Notes: generated by a model not told the origin, from the letters alone. DNA of 64,000 nt from Roseateles sp. SL47 (GCF_026625885.1 NZ_CP113068.1:3534001-3598000), one strand, 5' to 3'; shown: positions 41,955 through 51,247, numbered from the stretch's first letter. Numbers and translations are program-made.

Positions 41955-43244
41955 TCAGCTGAGCTTCACCTTGTGATGCTTGCGGACTGCCCGTTCCGCG
42001 ACCGGTGGCTCACCGGCCAGCGTGCGGCGGATCAGCGCCGCATCGCGCAACCGCTGGGTGGAACCATCGGTGTCCAGCAGCACCACGGTGAGGAAGCGCG
42101 CGCCTTGCTTCAGGCGCATGACCAGGCAACGGCCTGCTTCGTTGGTGAAACCGGTCTTGGACAGGCGGATGTCCCAGCCCTTGCCCCCCACCAGATGGTT
42201 GGTGTTGTGCAGTTCGCGGGGGCGGCCGTTCACCGCCACCCGGCTCGCCTTCACGCTGGTGATGCGCTCGATGTCCGGATAGTGCGAGGCCGCCATGGCG
42301 ATGCGGGCCACTTCCGCTGCGGTGGACTGGTTGGCGGGTGACAGCCCGGTGGGGTCGTTCAGCAGGGTGTGGGTCAGGCCCAGGGCACGGATCTTGGCCT
42401 GCATGGCCGATTCAAAGGCCCGACGGCCCCCGGGATAGTGGCGGGCCAGCACCGACGCCGCACGGTTCTCGGAGGCGATCAGGGCCATCTCCAGGGCATC
42501 GGCGCGGGTGATGCGCGCGCCCACGGCAATGCGGGAGGCGCTGTGCTTGAGGTGGTCGACATCCTCGTCGTCGATGCGCAGTTCTTCCTGCGGATTCTGG
42601 TGGGCATCCAGCACCACCATGGCCGTCATCAGCTTGGTCAGTGATGCGATCGGCACCACCGCGTCCGGCTCCTTGGCGGCCAGCACTTGGCCGGCGTCAT
42701 CCACCACCACCATGTGGCGGGCGTTGATCGGCAAGCGGTCGAATGCAGGGTCATCGACCGGATTGAATGCGGGATTGTTGGCCAGGGTCGCGGACGCGCG
42801 GGCAGTGCTGGCATCGCCCGCGTTGCGGGCTTCCGCCACCACCGTGGGGGGCGGAAGGGTGGCCGGAGACTCCATCGCCGGGGGGATGGACGTGTCCAGC
42901 GGGCTGGCGGCTGGGGCCTGTGTAGGCATGCCGACCGGTTGGGAGGGCGAGCGGCTGCCCAGTCCAGGCAGGGCCGGCGGGTAGACATTGGCCGACGGCG
43001 AGGCGGCGACATCGGCAGCAGCCAGGACCACCTGCGATGCGCTTGCTGAAGGGGTGGGTGTCTCAGCCGGCGAACCATGCGCGAACAGCGTCACGCCAGC
43101 GAGCAGGAGAAGAGCAGCGGCGACCGCTGTCAGGGTCAAGTGTTGACGGGATCGAAAGACAAAAGCAGGCATGGAGGCTAAAGCGGCTTGCGGGCCGCGC
43201 GATTGTCCTCGAAGCGCAGGGCGCGATGCCAATTCTTTGTCCAT
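41955..43244 (-). CDS. pbpG: D-alanyl-D-alanine endopeptidase, PBP7/8-like (S11 family)
   Basis: A 429-aa periplasmic penicillin-binding enzyme that cleaves D-Ala-meso-DAP cross-links. All three active-site motifs are present: SLTKLM (SxxK), SEN (SxN) and SKTGF (KTG). A signal or anchor lies at about residues 33-55 (LTLTAVAAALLLLAGVTLFA). A 110-residue Pro/Ala/Ser linker precedes the catalytic domain, which starts near RLPINARHMVVVDDAG. ATG at 43172 is an alternative start that would shorten the N-terminus by 24 residues. It appears monocistronic. Confidence 0.88.
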   Translation of the reverse strand: MDKELASRPALRGQSRGPQAALASMPAFVFRSRQHLTLTAVAAALLLLAGVTLFAHGSPAETPTPSASASQVVLAAADVAASPSANVYPPALPGLGSRSPSQPVGMPTQAPAASPLDTSIPPAMESPATLPPPTVVAEARNAGDASTARASATLANNPAFNPVDDPAFDRLPINARHMVVVDDAGQVLAAKEPDAVVPIASLTKLMTAMVVLDAHQNPQEELRIDDEDVDHLKHSASRIAVGARITRADALEMALIASENRAASVLARHYPGGRRAFESAMQAKIRALGLTHTLLNDPTGLSPANQSTAAEVARIAMAASHYPDIERITSVKASRVAVNGRPRELHNTNHLVGGKGWDIRLSKTGFTNEAGRCLVMRLKQGARFLTVVLLDTDGSTQRLRDAALIRRTLAGEPPVAERAVRKHHKVKLS

Positions 43245-43820
43245 TCGCGTACTTCAGAACGGTCTCCTGACCCACTAAGGTCAGCCAATCCGAGGGCCCC
43301 CCAGGTCGCTTCGGTTGGCCTCGCAGCATTAGCCTTTGGCGGCTGCCAAAAAATCTTGGTGAACCCCACCCTTTGGTGTTATCACTTTTATCACTTCAAC
43401 TACAGTGCATGGACGCCGAGCACGGGTTGCCGGCGCATGGTCATGAAGACGTTGTTCTCTGCCTCTATTCAATTGACGGGCACCGGGGGGCTTTGCACCG
43501 CCCTGGGCCGGTGTTCCGACGACCCCTCTTTTCGTGCACTAGCACCTATCGGCTATTTGCTGCTGTCCGCTGGTCTGCTGCTGATGGTTGTTGTGGCCTT
43601 GGCCTGTGCGTCCGCCCGCTGGGAAGCTCCTTGTTCCGAGGAGGGTCCTGACTGATTCAGGGCTTGTTTCTCCCTTGATGAAGTCCGCTTGTCCTTGCTG
43701 TGGTCGCTGGGGACTGCCTTTGTGTGTCTGCATGCATGGGCAGTTGATCGATTTTCTGCCGCCGACACACTGGCTCCCCCCGCCTGATGGGCAACAAGGA
43801 CGAGTCAAAGGAGAAGCAGT
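43245..43820. other. Intergenic region upstream of the two-component system
   Basis: This 576-bp gap separates divergent units. It is locally AT-rich near 43376-43410 (TTATCACTTTTATCACTTC, then TACAGT as a possible -10). One weak small ORF (43437-43655) is listed separately. A GGAG ribosome-binding site precedes 43821. No operator was recognised. Confidence 0.4.
43437..43655 (+). CDS. Possible small membrane protein
   Basis: A 72-aa frame, MVMKTLFSASIQLTGTG at the start, with one strong hydrophobic segment APIGYLLLSAGLLLMVVVALAC. A possible promoter lies 20-40 bp upstream. The TM segment and position before a signalling system are the only supports; there is no clear ribosome-binding site and no known family. 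Confidence 0.3.
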   Translation: MVMKTLFSASIQLTGTGGLCTALGRCSDDPSFRALAPIGYLLLSAGLLLMVVVALACASARWEAPCSEEGPD

Positions 43821-44489
43821 ATGAGCATCGCGGTGGCCATCATCGAAGACGACCCCATGATCTTGAAGCGACTGATCGACGTCATTTCTGCCAGCACGCT
43901 GTGTGAAGTGGTGGCGGTTGGAAGGAACCGTTCCGAAGCGGTCACCGCCATCATGGCCGACCGGGCCGATCTCTACGTGGTCGATCTGGGGCTGCCCGAT
44001 GTGGACGGTGTGGAACTGATCCGGCTGATTGCCGACAAGTGCCGCGAGGCTCGCACGGTGGTGGTGAGCACCTTTGCCGATGGCAAGCACGTCATGCGCA
44101 GCCTGCGGGCCGGGGCCTGCGGTTATCTGCTCAAGGACGAGATCCACCCGGCGCTGGTGGACAAGCTGGTCTGTGCCCACAACGGTCAGGCGCCGCTGAG
44201 CCCGGCCATCTCCCAGACCATCCTGGAGCGGCTGCGGGCGCTGGAGAACCATGAGCGCCCGCAGGTGGACCGGCAGAAGGTGCTGCAGGAACTCGGCCTG
44301 GGCGAGCGGGAATGGGAAGTGCTGCGGCTGCTGGTGGAGGGGCTGCGCATTGTCGAGATTGCGCGGCGGCTGGCCATCTCGCCGCACACGGTCAATCAAC
44401 ATCTTCGCTCCATCTACCGCAAGCTGGGCGTCAATTCCCGGGCTCGTGCAGCCAGCGTGGCCCGGACGCTTGGAGTGATCGATGAATAG
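43821..44489 (+). CDS. NarL/FixJ-type response regulator
   Basis: A 222-aa two-component regulator. The receiver domain has the acidic pair in IIEDDPM, phospho-acceptor Asp55 in LYVVDLGLPDVDG and Lys in GYLLKDEI. The C-terminal LuxR-type HTH reads LGEREWEVLRLLVEGLRIVEIARRL with HTVNQHLRSIYRKLGV. A linker of about 20 residues separates them. The stop overlaps the start of the histidine kinase gene by 8 nt, so the two are a cognate pair. Target genes are not indicated by the sequence. Confidence 0.92.
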   Translation: MSIAVAIIEDDPMILKRLIDVISASTLCEVVAVGRNRSEAVTAIMADRADLYVVDLGLPDVDGVELIRLIADKCREARTVVVSTFADGKHVMRSLRAGACGYLLKDEIHPALVDKLVCAHNGQAPLSPAISQTILERLRALENHERPQVDRQKVLQELGLGEREWEVLRLLVEGLRIVEIARRLAISPHTVNQHLRSIYRKLGVNSRARAASVARTLGVIDE

Positions 44490-46695
44490 CGGCCAGGCGG
44501 TGCCGGAGCGCCGCGCCTTGTGGCGCCGCCCCGGCAGTTGGATTGCCCTGGCGCTGCTCTTGCTGCCGGTGGCCTGCACCAGCCTGCTGGTGCAGGACCT
44601 CACCGAAGTGGGCGAGGGGCGCCATCTGCAGGTCGTGGACATGGCCTCGGGCCGGGTGATGCAGAACGAGACCGTCGTGAAACTTCCCTCCCGGGTGGAC
44701 AGCGAGCCCCAGGCCGGTCTGCGACAGATCAGCTTCGAGATTCCGATTGATCACTACATGCAGGCGCCCGAGCTGCCTGCGCCCGGGCAGCGGGTGCCGC
44801 CCGGCCGTGCGCTGCTGGTGAGCCAGGCCATTGAAGGCATGGACATCTACCTCAACGGCGTCTGGGTGGCTGGCCTGCCCCGCACCAACCAGGAGGTGCG
44901 TTATCGATGGAACCGCCCACTGGTGGTGCCGCTGGCGCGGCGGCTGCTGCGTCCGGGGGGCGCCAACACCGTGGTGATCGAATTCTCCAGCCAGGAGTCC
45001 CGCAGCCTGCTCCCTCCGCTCTACATCGGCGGTGTGGCGAGTGCCAACCTGGTGTTTGAGCTGACCGCCTTCATCGGCAGTTCCATGGCCAATGCCTCCA
45101 ACCTGCTGTGTCTGCTGGCTGGCCTGTTTCTGCTGGGGGCCGGTGTTGTCAGCCGGGAGGATGGCCGGGCGTTCACCCTGGCCGGCGCGTTGACCACCGT
45201 CTGGGCGGTGCTGTTCTGGCTGGTGTTGCTGCCCTATGTGCCGGTGGAATGGCTGGCGGTGCGGGACTGGCTGCAATATGCCTGCCTGGGTGCCATCGTG
45301 GCGTTGCTGACGCTTTTCGTGTTTGCCTTCATCGGTGAACGCATGCCGGATCGCGCGCGGCGCGCCATGTGGACGGCGGTGCTGGCCGTGCCGCTGATCT
45401 TCCCGTTTGGCGGGCCTGGATTGCGAGGCTGGCTGGCGCAGTACTGGCTGCCGCTGCTGATGCTGTTTTATCTCTATGCCACCGTCCGTCTGGCGCGGCA
45501 TGCAGTGCGCACCCGGCGGCGCTCGGCATTTCTGCTGCTGGCCCTGAGCATCCTGACCCAGGTGTTTGCGCTGCATGATCACAACGTGGTGGCGCAACTG
45601 GTGCCGCTGCAGGTGCCCGGGCCTGGATGGAGCCTGTCTCACGTGCTGGCCGCGCCGCTGCTGCTCAGCCATCTCACCATGCCCCTGCTGCTGCTGGTGA
45701 TGGCGCAGAACCTGCTGGCGCAGCTGGGCTCGTATGTGGAGAGGATCCGAAAGGCCAACGATGTGTTGCAGGACACACTGGCGCAGCGCGAGCGGGAACT
45801 GCTGGTCAGCTACCAGCGCCAGAGGGACATGGAAAGCGAATCGGCGGCCCAGTCCGAGCGGGATCGCATCTACCGCGAGCTGCATGATGGCATTGGCTCC
45901 AAGCTGGTCACCACCTTGTTCAGCGTGAGAGATCGGGACATCAACCACGGCCAGTTGGAGCACCGCCTGCTCGACGCGTTGAAAGACCTGCGCGAGACCA
46001 TCTCGGTCACCCAGCCGCAGGAGGAGCGGTCCATCCAGGACGTCCTGTTCACCTACGCCACCAACCTGGACGAGGCGCTCAGCAGCGACACCTTCCACGT
46101 CGAGATCGACATCCCCGATGACCGGGATGTGGTGCTGCTGGGCGACGCTGCCCGCAGCCTGCTGCGAATCGTGGAGGAGACGGTGGCCAACACCGTGAAA
46201 TACGCGGGGGCGACGCGGCTGCGTCTGTCCTTGCGGCTGGATGAGCGCAACCTGCTGCGTCTGGACATCGATGACAACGGGCAGGGCGATGGTCTGGCGG
46301 AGGCCATGAAACGATCGGCACCCATGCTGTCGGGCGGGCGAGGGCTGGAGGGCATGCGGACCCGGGCTCGGCAACTGGGGGGACGTTACCGTTTCGTACG
46401 CACCCGGCAGGGCGCACACACGCGGTTGAGATTGCCACTGGGGCCAGCGGCTCTGGACCCGCCGCAAGCGCCAACGGGCGTTGGCGGGCTGAGCCCGATG
46501 AACCCGATGAACCCGATGAACCCGATGGCCCCGAGGGTTCCGATGCACCCGATCAGCCCGATGGGCCCATGGAGCTCGTTGAGCTCTGAGCGGTCGTCGG
46601 AGGCCTTTGTCCCTGTGGACCTGGGTCCTTCCACTGAAACCCGTGATACCTCCTACCGGTCCCAGTCGGCACCGGTTGCATCGTCACTGAGTTGA
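44482..46695 (+). CDS. Membrane sensor histidine kinase (HisKA_3/NarX-like core)
   Basis: A 737-aa kinase. An N-terminal membrane anchor (SWIALALLLLPVACTSLLV) is followed by a periplasmic sensing domain of about 170 residues that looks like a jelly-roll (DIYLNGVWVAGL). Seven hydrophobic segments (about residues 195-420) give a 7TMR-DISM-like layout. A coiled coil leads into the dimerisation helix with His468 in YRELHDGIGSKLV, then the ATPase domain with VANTVKYAG (N box), DIDDNGQGDG and GGRGLEGMRTRA. The last 80 residues are unusual, with an NPMNPMNPM repeat from tandem CCGATGAAC units. The signal sensed is unknown. Confidence 0.88.
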   Translation: MNSGQAVPERRALWRRPGSWIALALLLLPVACTSLLVQDLTEVGEGRHLQVVDMASGRVMQNETVVKLPSRVDSEPQAGLRQISFEIPIDHYMQAPELPAPGQRVPPGRALLVSQAIEGMDIYLNGVWVAGLPRTNQEVRYRWNRPLVVPLARRLLRPGGANTVVIEFSSQESRSLLPPLYIGGVASANLVFELTAFIGSSMANASNLLCLLAGLFLLGAGVVSREDGRAFTLAGALTTVWAVLFWLVLLPYVPVEWLAVRDWLQYACLGAIVALLTLFVFAFIGERMPDRARRAMWTAVLAVPLIFPFGGPGLRGWLAQYWLPLLMLFYLYATVRLARHAVRTRRRSAFLLLALSILTQVFALHDHNVVAQLVPLQVPGPGWSLSHVLAAPLLLSHLTMPLLLLVMAQNLLAQLGSYVERIRKANDVLQDTLAQRERELLVSYQRQRDMESESAAQSERDRIYRELHDGIGSKLVTTLFSVRDRDINHGQLEHRLLDALKDLRETISVTQPQEERSIQDVLFTYATNLDEALSSDTFHVEIDIPDDRDVVLLGDAARSLLRIVEETVANTVKYAGATRLRLSLRLDERNLLRLDIDDNGQGDGLAEAMKRSAPMLSGGRGLEGMRTRARQLGGRYRFVRTRQGAHTRLRLPLGPAALDPPQAPTGVGGLSPMNPMNPMNPMAPRVPMHPISPMGPWSSLSSERSSEAFVPVDLGPSTETRDTSYRSQSAPVASSLS

Positions 46696-46790
46696 GCGAT
46701 CGCCTCGGTGAGGGCTCCTCGCCAATACTGGCTGCCCCTTGGAGAAATGCCTGTTGCGCCATGCCCCGGCGTGGCAGGTGGAGCCTCTCG

Positions 46791-47936
46791 ATGCAGCCGT
46801 TTGTTCACTCTCTACATTCCTGCCCACCGGATGCCCGTCACTTTCGTGGCCATGACATCCACTGGATACGTTTTGCCCGCCAGGCCGTGGCGGATGGTGC
46901 CGTGGAGCCGATGGGGCACGAGCTCAGCTTCCGCTGGGACGATGACACCCGCCCCCGCGATGAGCCTCCCAGCCCTCTGGGGGTCAGCATGACCCTGAGC
47001 CACGCGCTGCTGGATGGAGGGCTGGGGCACCGATCCCCCGGCGCCCTGTTCGTCACGCTGGATGCTGCCGCCTTGCTCAGCACGGTGGCGGACGCCCTGT
47101 GCGCCCCGTTGTTTGTCATCCAGTTGCCGCGCCTGCTGGCGGTGGAGCCGGGCATCACCCGTCGCATTGCACAACTGCATGCGCGCGGCTACCGTTTTGC
47201 ACTGGCGGATCTGGGCGGCGTCGAGGATGAACGCTGGGCCTGGGCCCCGTTTGCGTCCTACGCCAAGCTGCAGGTGGCCCAGCTTCCTTCACCCGCCTGG
47301 GCGGGGTGGCTGGCCCGGGCGGGCTGCGCAGACCTGAAGGTGATTGCCGATGGCCTGGCGGAGCCCGCCGACTATCTGCGGCTGCGACGGCTGGGCGTGC
47401 ATTTCTATCAGGGTCCGCTGATCCATCCGGCGCAGGATGAATCCATTCGCGCGCTGCCCTGCTGTGATGCGCAGGTGCTGCACAAGCTCCATCGACTGGT
47501 GGAGCAGGGCGCGTCCCGGGACACCCTGGCCATGGTGGCCGCCACCGACCCCGCGCTGGTCATCCGCCTGCTGATGCTGCAGCGCATTTATGCGAGTGCC
47601 GCGCAGTGCTCATCAGCCACCCTGGCCGAGGTGCTGGAGTCACTCCCGTATCGGGTGATGGCCGGCTGGTTCCGCATCCTGCGCGGCAGCTCTTTCGACC
47701 CTCACGAGCGGGGGCGGGCCTGGTCGAGTTCGGTGAGAGAGCAGATGTACAACTTCCGTGCGCGTTTGATCGGGGCACGTGCGTGCCGGTCACCGATGGA
47801 GCTGGAGGCCCGTGTGTTTGCGCTGTATCGGCGTTTGTGTTCGCGCGAATCCCTGGTGGCGCTGCCACCGCCGGGAAGGGAGGACGCAGAAATCGCCGGC
47901 ATCAGTGGCGAAGCTCCACCAACCCCAACTTCCTGA
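46791..47936 (+). CDS. EAL/HDOD-like signalling protein, degenerate catalytic site
   Basis: A 381-aa protein resembling the YuxH class. The N-terminal half has an EAL-like fold in which the EAL motif is changed (PMGHELSFRWDDD) and the downstream metal-binding region is reduced (RFALADLGGVEDERW), so phosphodiesterase activity is unlikely. The C-terminal half (ASRDTLAMVAATDPALVIRLLMLQ) is HDOD-like. It may act as a protein-interaction or c-di-GMP-binding module downstream of the two-component system, 96 bp before it. The ATG at 46791 follows GTGGAGCC. Its end overlaps the convergent norR-like gene by 35 bp. Confidence 0.65.
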   Translation: MQPFVHSLHSCPPDARHFRGHDIHWIRFARQAVADGAVEPMGHELSFRWDDDTRPRDEPPSPLGVSMTLSHALLDGGLGHRSPGALFVTLDAAALLSTVADALCAPLFVIQLPRLLAVEPGITRRIAQLHARGYRFALADLGGVEDERWAWAPFASYAKLQVAQLPSPAWAGWLARAGCADLKVIADGLAEPADYLRLRRLGVHFYQGPLIHPAQDESIRALPCCDAQVLHKLHRLVEQGASRDTLAMVAATDPALVIRLLMLQRIYASAAQCSSATLAEVLESLPYRVMAGWFRILRGSSFDPHERGRAWSSSVREQMYNFRARLIGARACRSPMELEARVFALYRRLCSRESLVALPPPGREDAEIAGISGEAPPTPTS

Positions 47937-49581
47937 CCAGCCGATGAAAGTTGCTGCGATCCATGCCCGCCTCACGGGCCGCTGCAGCCATCGACCCGGG
48001 GTGCCGGTCCAGCAGGTCGGCCAACCATTGGCGCTGGAAGCTTTCGGTGGCGGACTTCAGGGTGACAGGCGCTTCCGGGGTGGGTGCCCGTGCGTGCGCC
48101 AACGAGGGCGCGATGGTGGGCGCGATGGTGGGAAATGCGGTTGGAAATGCGGTGGGAGATGCGGTGGGAGATGCGGTGGGAGATGCGGTGGGTGCCATCG
48201 CGGACGACATGACCGGCGGAGTCATGGCCGAAATCAGTCCCAGGTGTTCCGGCTCAATGGCGGTCCAGCGCTGGTGTTTGCGCTGCTCCGCCCAGGCCCG
48301 CAGGGCGGCGCGGCTGATCAGGTGCTCCAACTCCCGCACATTGCCTGGCCAATCGTGACGCAGCAGCGCCTCTCGCGATGCGGGCGACAAACGCAGGTTG
48401 CGGGCCCCCAGCCGATGCTGGTTTTCTTCCAGGAAACTGCCGGCCAGCGCCAGCACATCGCGGCCCCGCACTCGCAGCGGCGGCACATGCACCGGATACA
48501 CCGCCAGCCGGTGGTACAGGTCCGCACGGAAACGCCCGGCCGCCACTTCGGCGCGCAGGTCCCGGTTGGTGGCGGCCACCACGCGCACGTCCACCCGCAG
48601 CGGGCGGTCGCTGCCCGGGCGCTGGATCTCGCCGCTTTGCAGCGCTCGCAGCAGCTTGGCCTGCACGGACAGCGGCAATTCGCCCACCTCATCCAGCATC
48701 AGCGTGCCGCCTGCGGCCAGTTCGAACTTGCCGATGCGGTCCTGCGTGGCCCCGGTGAAAGCACCGCGTCGATGGCCGAACAGTTCGCTGTCGGCCAGTG
48801 TTTCGGGCAGGGCGGCACAGTTCACCTGCACCAGCGGCCGCTGCGCCCGTCGCGATCCCTCATGCAGCCGTTGTGCGACCAGTTCTTTGCCCACCCCGGT
48901 CTCACCGAGGATGAGCACGGTGAGATCCGATGGCGCCACCGTGTCCACTTCCTGCACCAGTTGTTGCAAGGCGGGGCTGCGACCTTCCAGTCGACGGGTG
49001 GGGCGCAGGATGGTGGCGGTTGGCAGATCAGGCAGGGGCGGGCGGGTGGCCGGTTCGGGCGACCCGGTGCGCGAGTGGCCGTCTCCCTGCTGGGGCTCCA
49101 CCGCGCTGAGGCTGCTTTGCAGCAGGGTCAGTACGGCGTCCAGCCGCGTGTCATCCACCGGGTCAAAGGCGCCGGGCTGGAGTGCATCAAACGTCACCAC
49201 GCCCCATGGGCGTCCGCCCAGCATCAGGGGCGCGCCCATGCAGTCATGAACAGGGAGCAACTCTTCCGTGGTGATGCCGGCGTGCTCCACCAGTCCGTCG
49301 TAAGGGTCCGGCAGCCCGCAGTCAGCGGCAAACCGGTGAAAGCCACGGCTGCGCATCAACGTCGCCAGGCGCGGATGGCCGGCCAGTGGAAAGCGGCGGT
49401 GCATGACTTCATCGCTCAGCCCGTACACAGCCACGGGGCGGAGCAGGTCGTTGTCCAGTTTCAGCAGCGCGGCGGCGTCGCAGGGGAGCAGCTGGATGGC
49501 GGCTTGAAGCAGGCATGTATAGCTGGAGGCGGATGCCACAGCGAGGGACGGCGATGGTTCCGAAGGCGTAGGGACTGACAT
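47902..49581 (-). CDS. norR: NorR-type sigma54-dependent nitric oxide regulator
   Basis: A 559-aa activator. The N-terminal GAF domain (about residues 15-180; NO-sensing iron centre in NorR) is followed by an AAA+ domain with Walker A ILGETGVGKELVAQ, the sigma54-contact loop GAFTGA, Walker B GGTLMLDEVGEL and the Arg finger region LRVRGRDV. A C-terminal Fis-type HTH reads AAAAREAGMDRSNFHRLVRKLGL. The linker before the HTH is a PTASPTASPTAS repeat encoded by 12-bp units at about 48120-48195. Divergent from hmp, which it most likely activates under nitric oxide. ATG at 49653 is an alternative start. Confidence 0.9.
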   Translation of the reverse strand: MSVPTPSEPSPSLAVASASSYTCLLQAAIQLLPCDAAALLKLDNDLLRPVAVYGLSDEVMHRRFPLAGHPRLATLMRSRGFHRFAADCGLPDPYDGLVEHAGITTEELLPVHDCMGAPLMLGGRPWGVVTFDALQPGAFDPVDDTRLDAVLTLLQSSLSAVEPQQGDGHSRTGSPEPATRPPLPDLPTATILRPTRRLEGRSPALQQLVQEVDTVAPSDLTVLILGETGVGKELVAQRLHEGSRRAQRPLVQVNCAALPETLADSELFGHRRGAFTGATQDRIGKFELAAGGTLMLDEVGELPLSVQAKLLRALQSGEIQRPGSDRPLRVDVRVVAATNRDLRAEVAAGRFRADLYHRLAVYPVHVPPLRVRGRDVLALAGSFLEENQHRLGARNLRLSPASREALLRHDWPGNVRELEHLISRAALRAWAEQRKHQRWTAIEPEHLGLISAMTPPVMSSAMAPTASPTASPTASPTAFPTAFPTIAPTIAPSLAHARAPTPEAPVTLKSATESFQRQWLADLLDRHPGSMAAAAREAGMDRSNFHRLVRKLGLVELRH

Positions 49582-49713
49582 GACGTTGGCAGGTTGTTCC
49601 GAGTCGGTTCTCAGGCCGTGCTTCGGGATTGTTAAGGCCGAGGGCTTTCTCATGTGCTCCAGAGGTGTCCCAGAGTCGCTCCTGAGGTCATCCTGGGCGC
49701 TACATTGCCGCTC

Positions 49714-49811
49714 CATAGCCCATAGCCCATAGCCCATAGCCCATAGCCCATAGCCCATAGCCCATAGCCCGGAGCCCATAGCCCGGAGCCCGGAGCCCGG
49801 AGCCCGGAGCC
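49714..49811. repeat. Fourteen 7-bp tandem repeats in the norR-hmp region
   Basis: The unit CATAGCC occurs eight times in a row, then alternates with CGGAGCC (CGGAGCC, CATAGCC, then four CGGAGCC). The array is a perfect-length 98-bp tract. It sits upstream of norR and could alter spacing or promoter strength by slippage. Confidence 0.9.
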
Positions 49812-49815
49812 GCCC

Positions 49816-49870
49816 CATAGGTGCCCCATAGGTGCCCCATAGGTGCTCCATAGGTGCTCCATAGGTGCCC
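49816..49870. repeat. Five 11-bp tandem repeats in the norR-hmp region
   Basis: Units CATAGGTGCCC or CATAGGTGCTC start at 49816, 49827, 49838, 49849 and 49860. The array follows the 7-bp repeat tract after a 4-bp gap. Confidence 0.9.
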
Positions 49871-49914
49871 CAGAGGGGTGTCTCTCAAAGGGTTCTCTTG
49901 AATGTAGTCCAAAT

Positions 49915-49929
49915 GACAACACTGTTGTC
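49915..49929 (+). promoter_or_regulatory. Candidate NorR binding palindrome upstream of hmp
   Basis: GACAACACTGTTGTC has 7-bp arms GACAACA/TGTTGTC around one central base. It lies about 100 bp upstream of the candidate sigma54 promoter, a normal enhancer distance, and next to the gene for a NorR-type regulator. The assignment to NorR is inference. Confidence 0.5.
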
Positions 49930-50015
49930 CTTATGACGCCATCATGGTGGTGGTTATTTGTACAACGATTTATAAAATCCAATAGAAATCAAAGGCTTGT
50001 GAAGCGGGCAGTCCC

Positions 50016-50030
50016 TGGCACAGATGTTGA
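50016..50030 (+). promoter_or_regulatory. Candidate sigma54 promoter of hmp
   Basis: TGGCACAGATGTTGA matches the -24 element TGGCAC exactly with proper spacing to a -12 element TTGA (consensus TTGC). It is located 36 bp before the hmp ATG, downstream of a likely enhancer site. The imperfect -12 element lowers certainty. Confidence 0.5.
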
Positions 50031-50065
50031 GTTGTCCATCGGCATCAACCATCCAGGAGCAACGC

Positions 50066-51247
50066 ATGTTTTCCGACGCCACCATTGCCCTCATCAAAGC
50101 CACGGTTCCATTGCTCCAGCAGCGCGGCGAGGACATCACCCGGCACTTCTATGCCTCCATGTTTCGGGATCATCCGGAGATGAAGGCCTTCTTTAATGAG
50201 GCTCATCAGGCCGAGGGCTCTCAGGCTCGCGCGCTGGCTGGTGCCGTACTCGCGTATGCGGCCCATATCGACCGCCTGGATGCCATTGCTCCGGCGCTGC
50301 CACGCATCATCCAGAAGCACGCCGCCCTGGGCGTCCAGCCGGCGCACTATCCCATCGTTGGTGAGGGGCTCCTGCGTGCCATTCGCGAGGTTCTTGGCGA
50401 GGTGGCCAGTGACGACATCATGGCGGCCTGGGCTGAAGCCTATGGGGCACTGGCGCAACTGCTGATCGATGCCGAAGAGCAGGTGGTTGCCGGCCATGCC
50501 GCCGCCCGCGGTGGCTGGCGTGGCGTTCGGGCGCTACGCCTGGCGCGCAAGGTGAGGGAGAGCGACATCATCACGTCCTTCTATTTCGAGGCCGCGGACG
50601 GCGGCCCGCTGATGGACTTCCAGCCCGGGCAATACCTGACGCTGGTGCTGTCCATCGACGGACAGGAGGTGCGGCGCAACTATTCGCTGTCGGATGCGCC
50701 CGGCCGTGGGTGGTATCGCATCAGCGTCAAGCGTGAGCCGCAGGGGCGGGTGTCCTCCTGGTTGCATGACCGGCTGTTGGTGGGGGCGCTGGTGCAGGCG
50801 CTGCCGCCCTGCGGCGACTTTGTGTTGCAGGCATCTTCCGCCCGCCCGCTGGTGCTGGTGACCGGCGGTGTGGGTATCACCCCGGCCATGAGCATGTTGG
50901 AGAGCGTGGCAGCGAGCGGCCGTCCGGTGCGGTTCATTCATGCGGCCCTGCACAGCGGTGTGCATGCCTTCCGGGATCGGGTGGATGCCTTGGCCCAGGC
51001 CCACCCCAATGTGCAGGTCACCTATCTGTATGATCAGCCTCGCCCTGAATGCCCGTCGCACCGGGTGGGCCGCGTCAGCACCGATGTACTGGCCGAAGTG
51101 TTGCCGCAGGATCGGGATGTGGATCTGTATTTCCTGGGTCCCAAGCCCTTCATGAGGCAGGTGTTTGCCAGCGCCAAGGCCCTGGAAATCCCGCCCGCTC
51201 AGGTTCGCTACGAGTTCTTCGGTCCTCTGGAGGAGCTGGCCGCCTGA
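50066..51247 (+). CDS. hmp: Flavohemoglobin, nitric oxide dioxygenase
   Basis: A 393-aa protein oxidising nitric oxide to nitrate with oxygen and NADPH. The globin domain has Tyr29, Gln53 and proximal His85 at the same positions as E. coli Hmp. The FAD domain has GQYLTLVLSIDGQEVRRNYSLSD and the NAD domain VLVTGGVGITPAMSMLE, with the C-terminal YEFFGPLEEL. ATG at 50066 follows CAGGAGCAACGC. Divergent from norR with palindrome and sigma54-like sites between, consistent with activation by nitric oxide. Confidence 0.95.
   Translation: MFSDATIALIKATVPLLQQRGEDITRHFYASMFRDHPEMKAFFNEAHQAEGSQARALAGAVLAYAAHIDRLDAIAPALPRIIQKHAALGVQPAHYPIVGEGLLRAIREVLGEVASDDIMAAWAEAYGALAQLLIDAEEQVVAGHAAARGGWRGVRALRLARKVRESDIITSFYFEAADGGPLMDFQPGQYLTLVLSIDGQEVRRNYSLSDAPGRGWYRISVKREPQGRVSSWLHDRLLVGALVQALPPCGDFVLQASSARPLVLVTGGVGITPAMSMLESVAASGRPVRFIHAALHSGVHAFRDRVDALAQAHPNVQVTYLYDQPRPECPSHRVGRVSTDVLAEVLPQDRDVDLYFLGPKPFMRQVFASAKALEIPPAQVRYEFFGPLEELAA

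Noticed and set aside
49714..49870. Possible CRISPR array
   Set aside because: Units are 7 and 11 bp with no unique spacers and no cas genes nearby, so these are simple tandem repeats.
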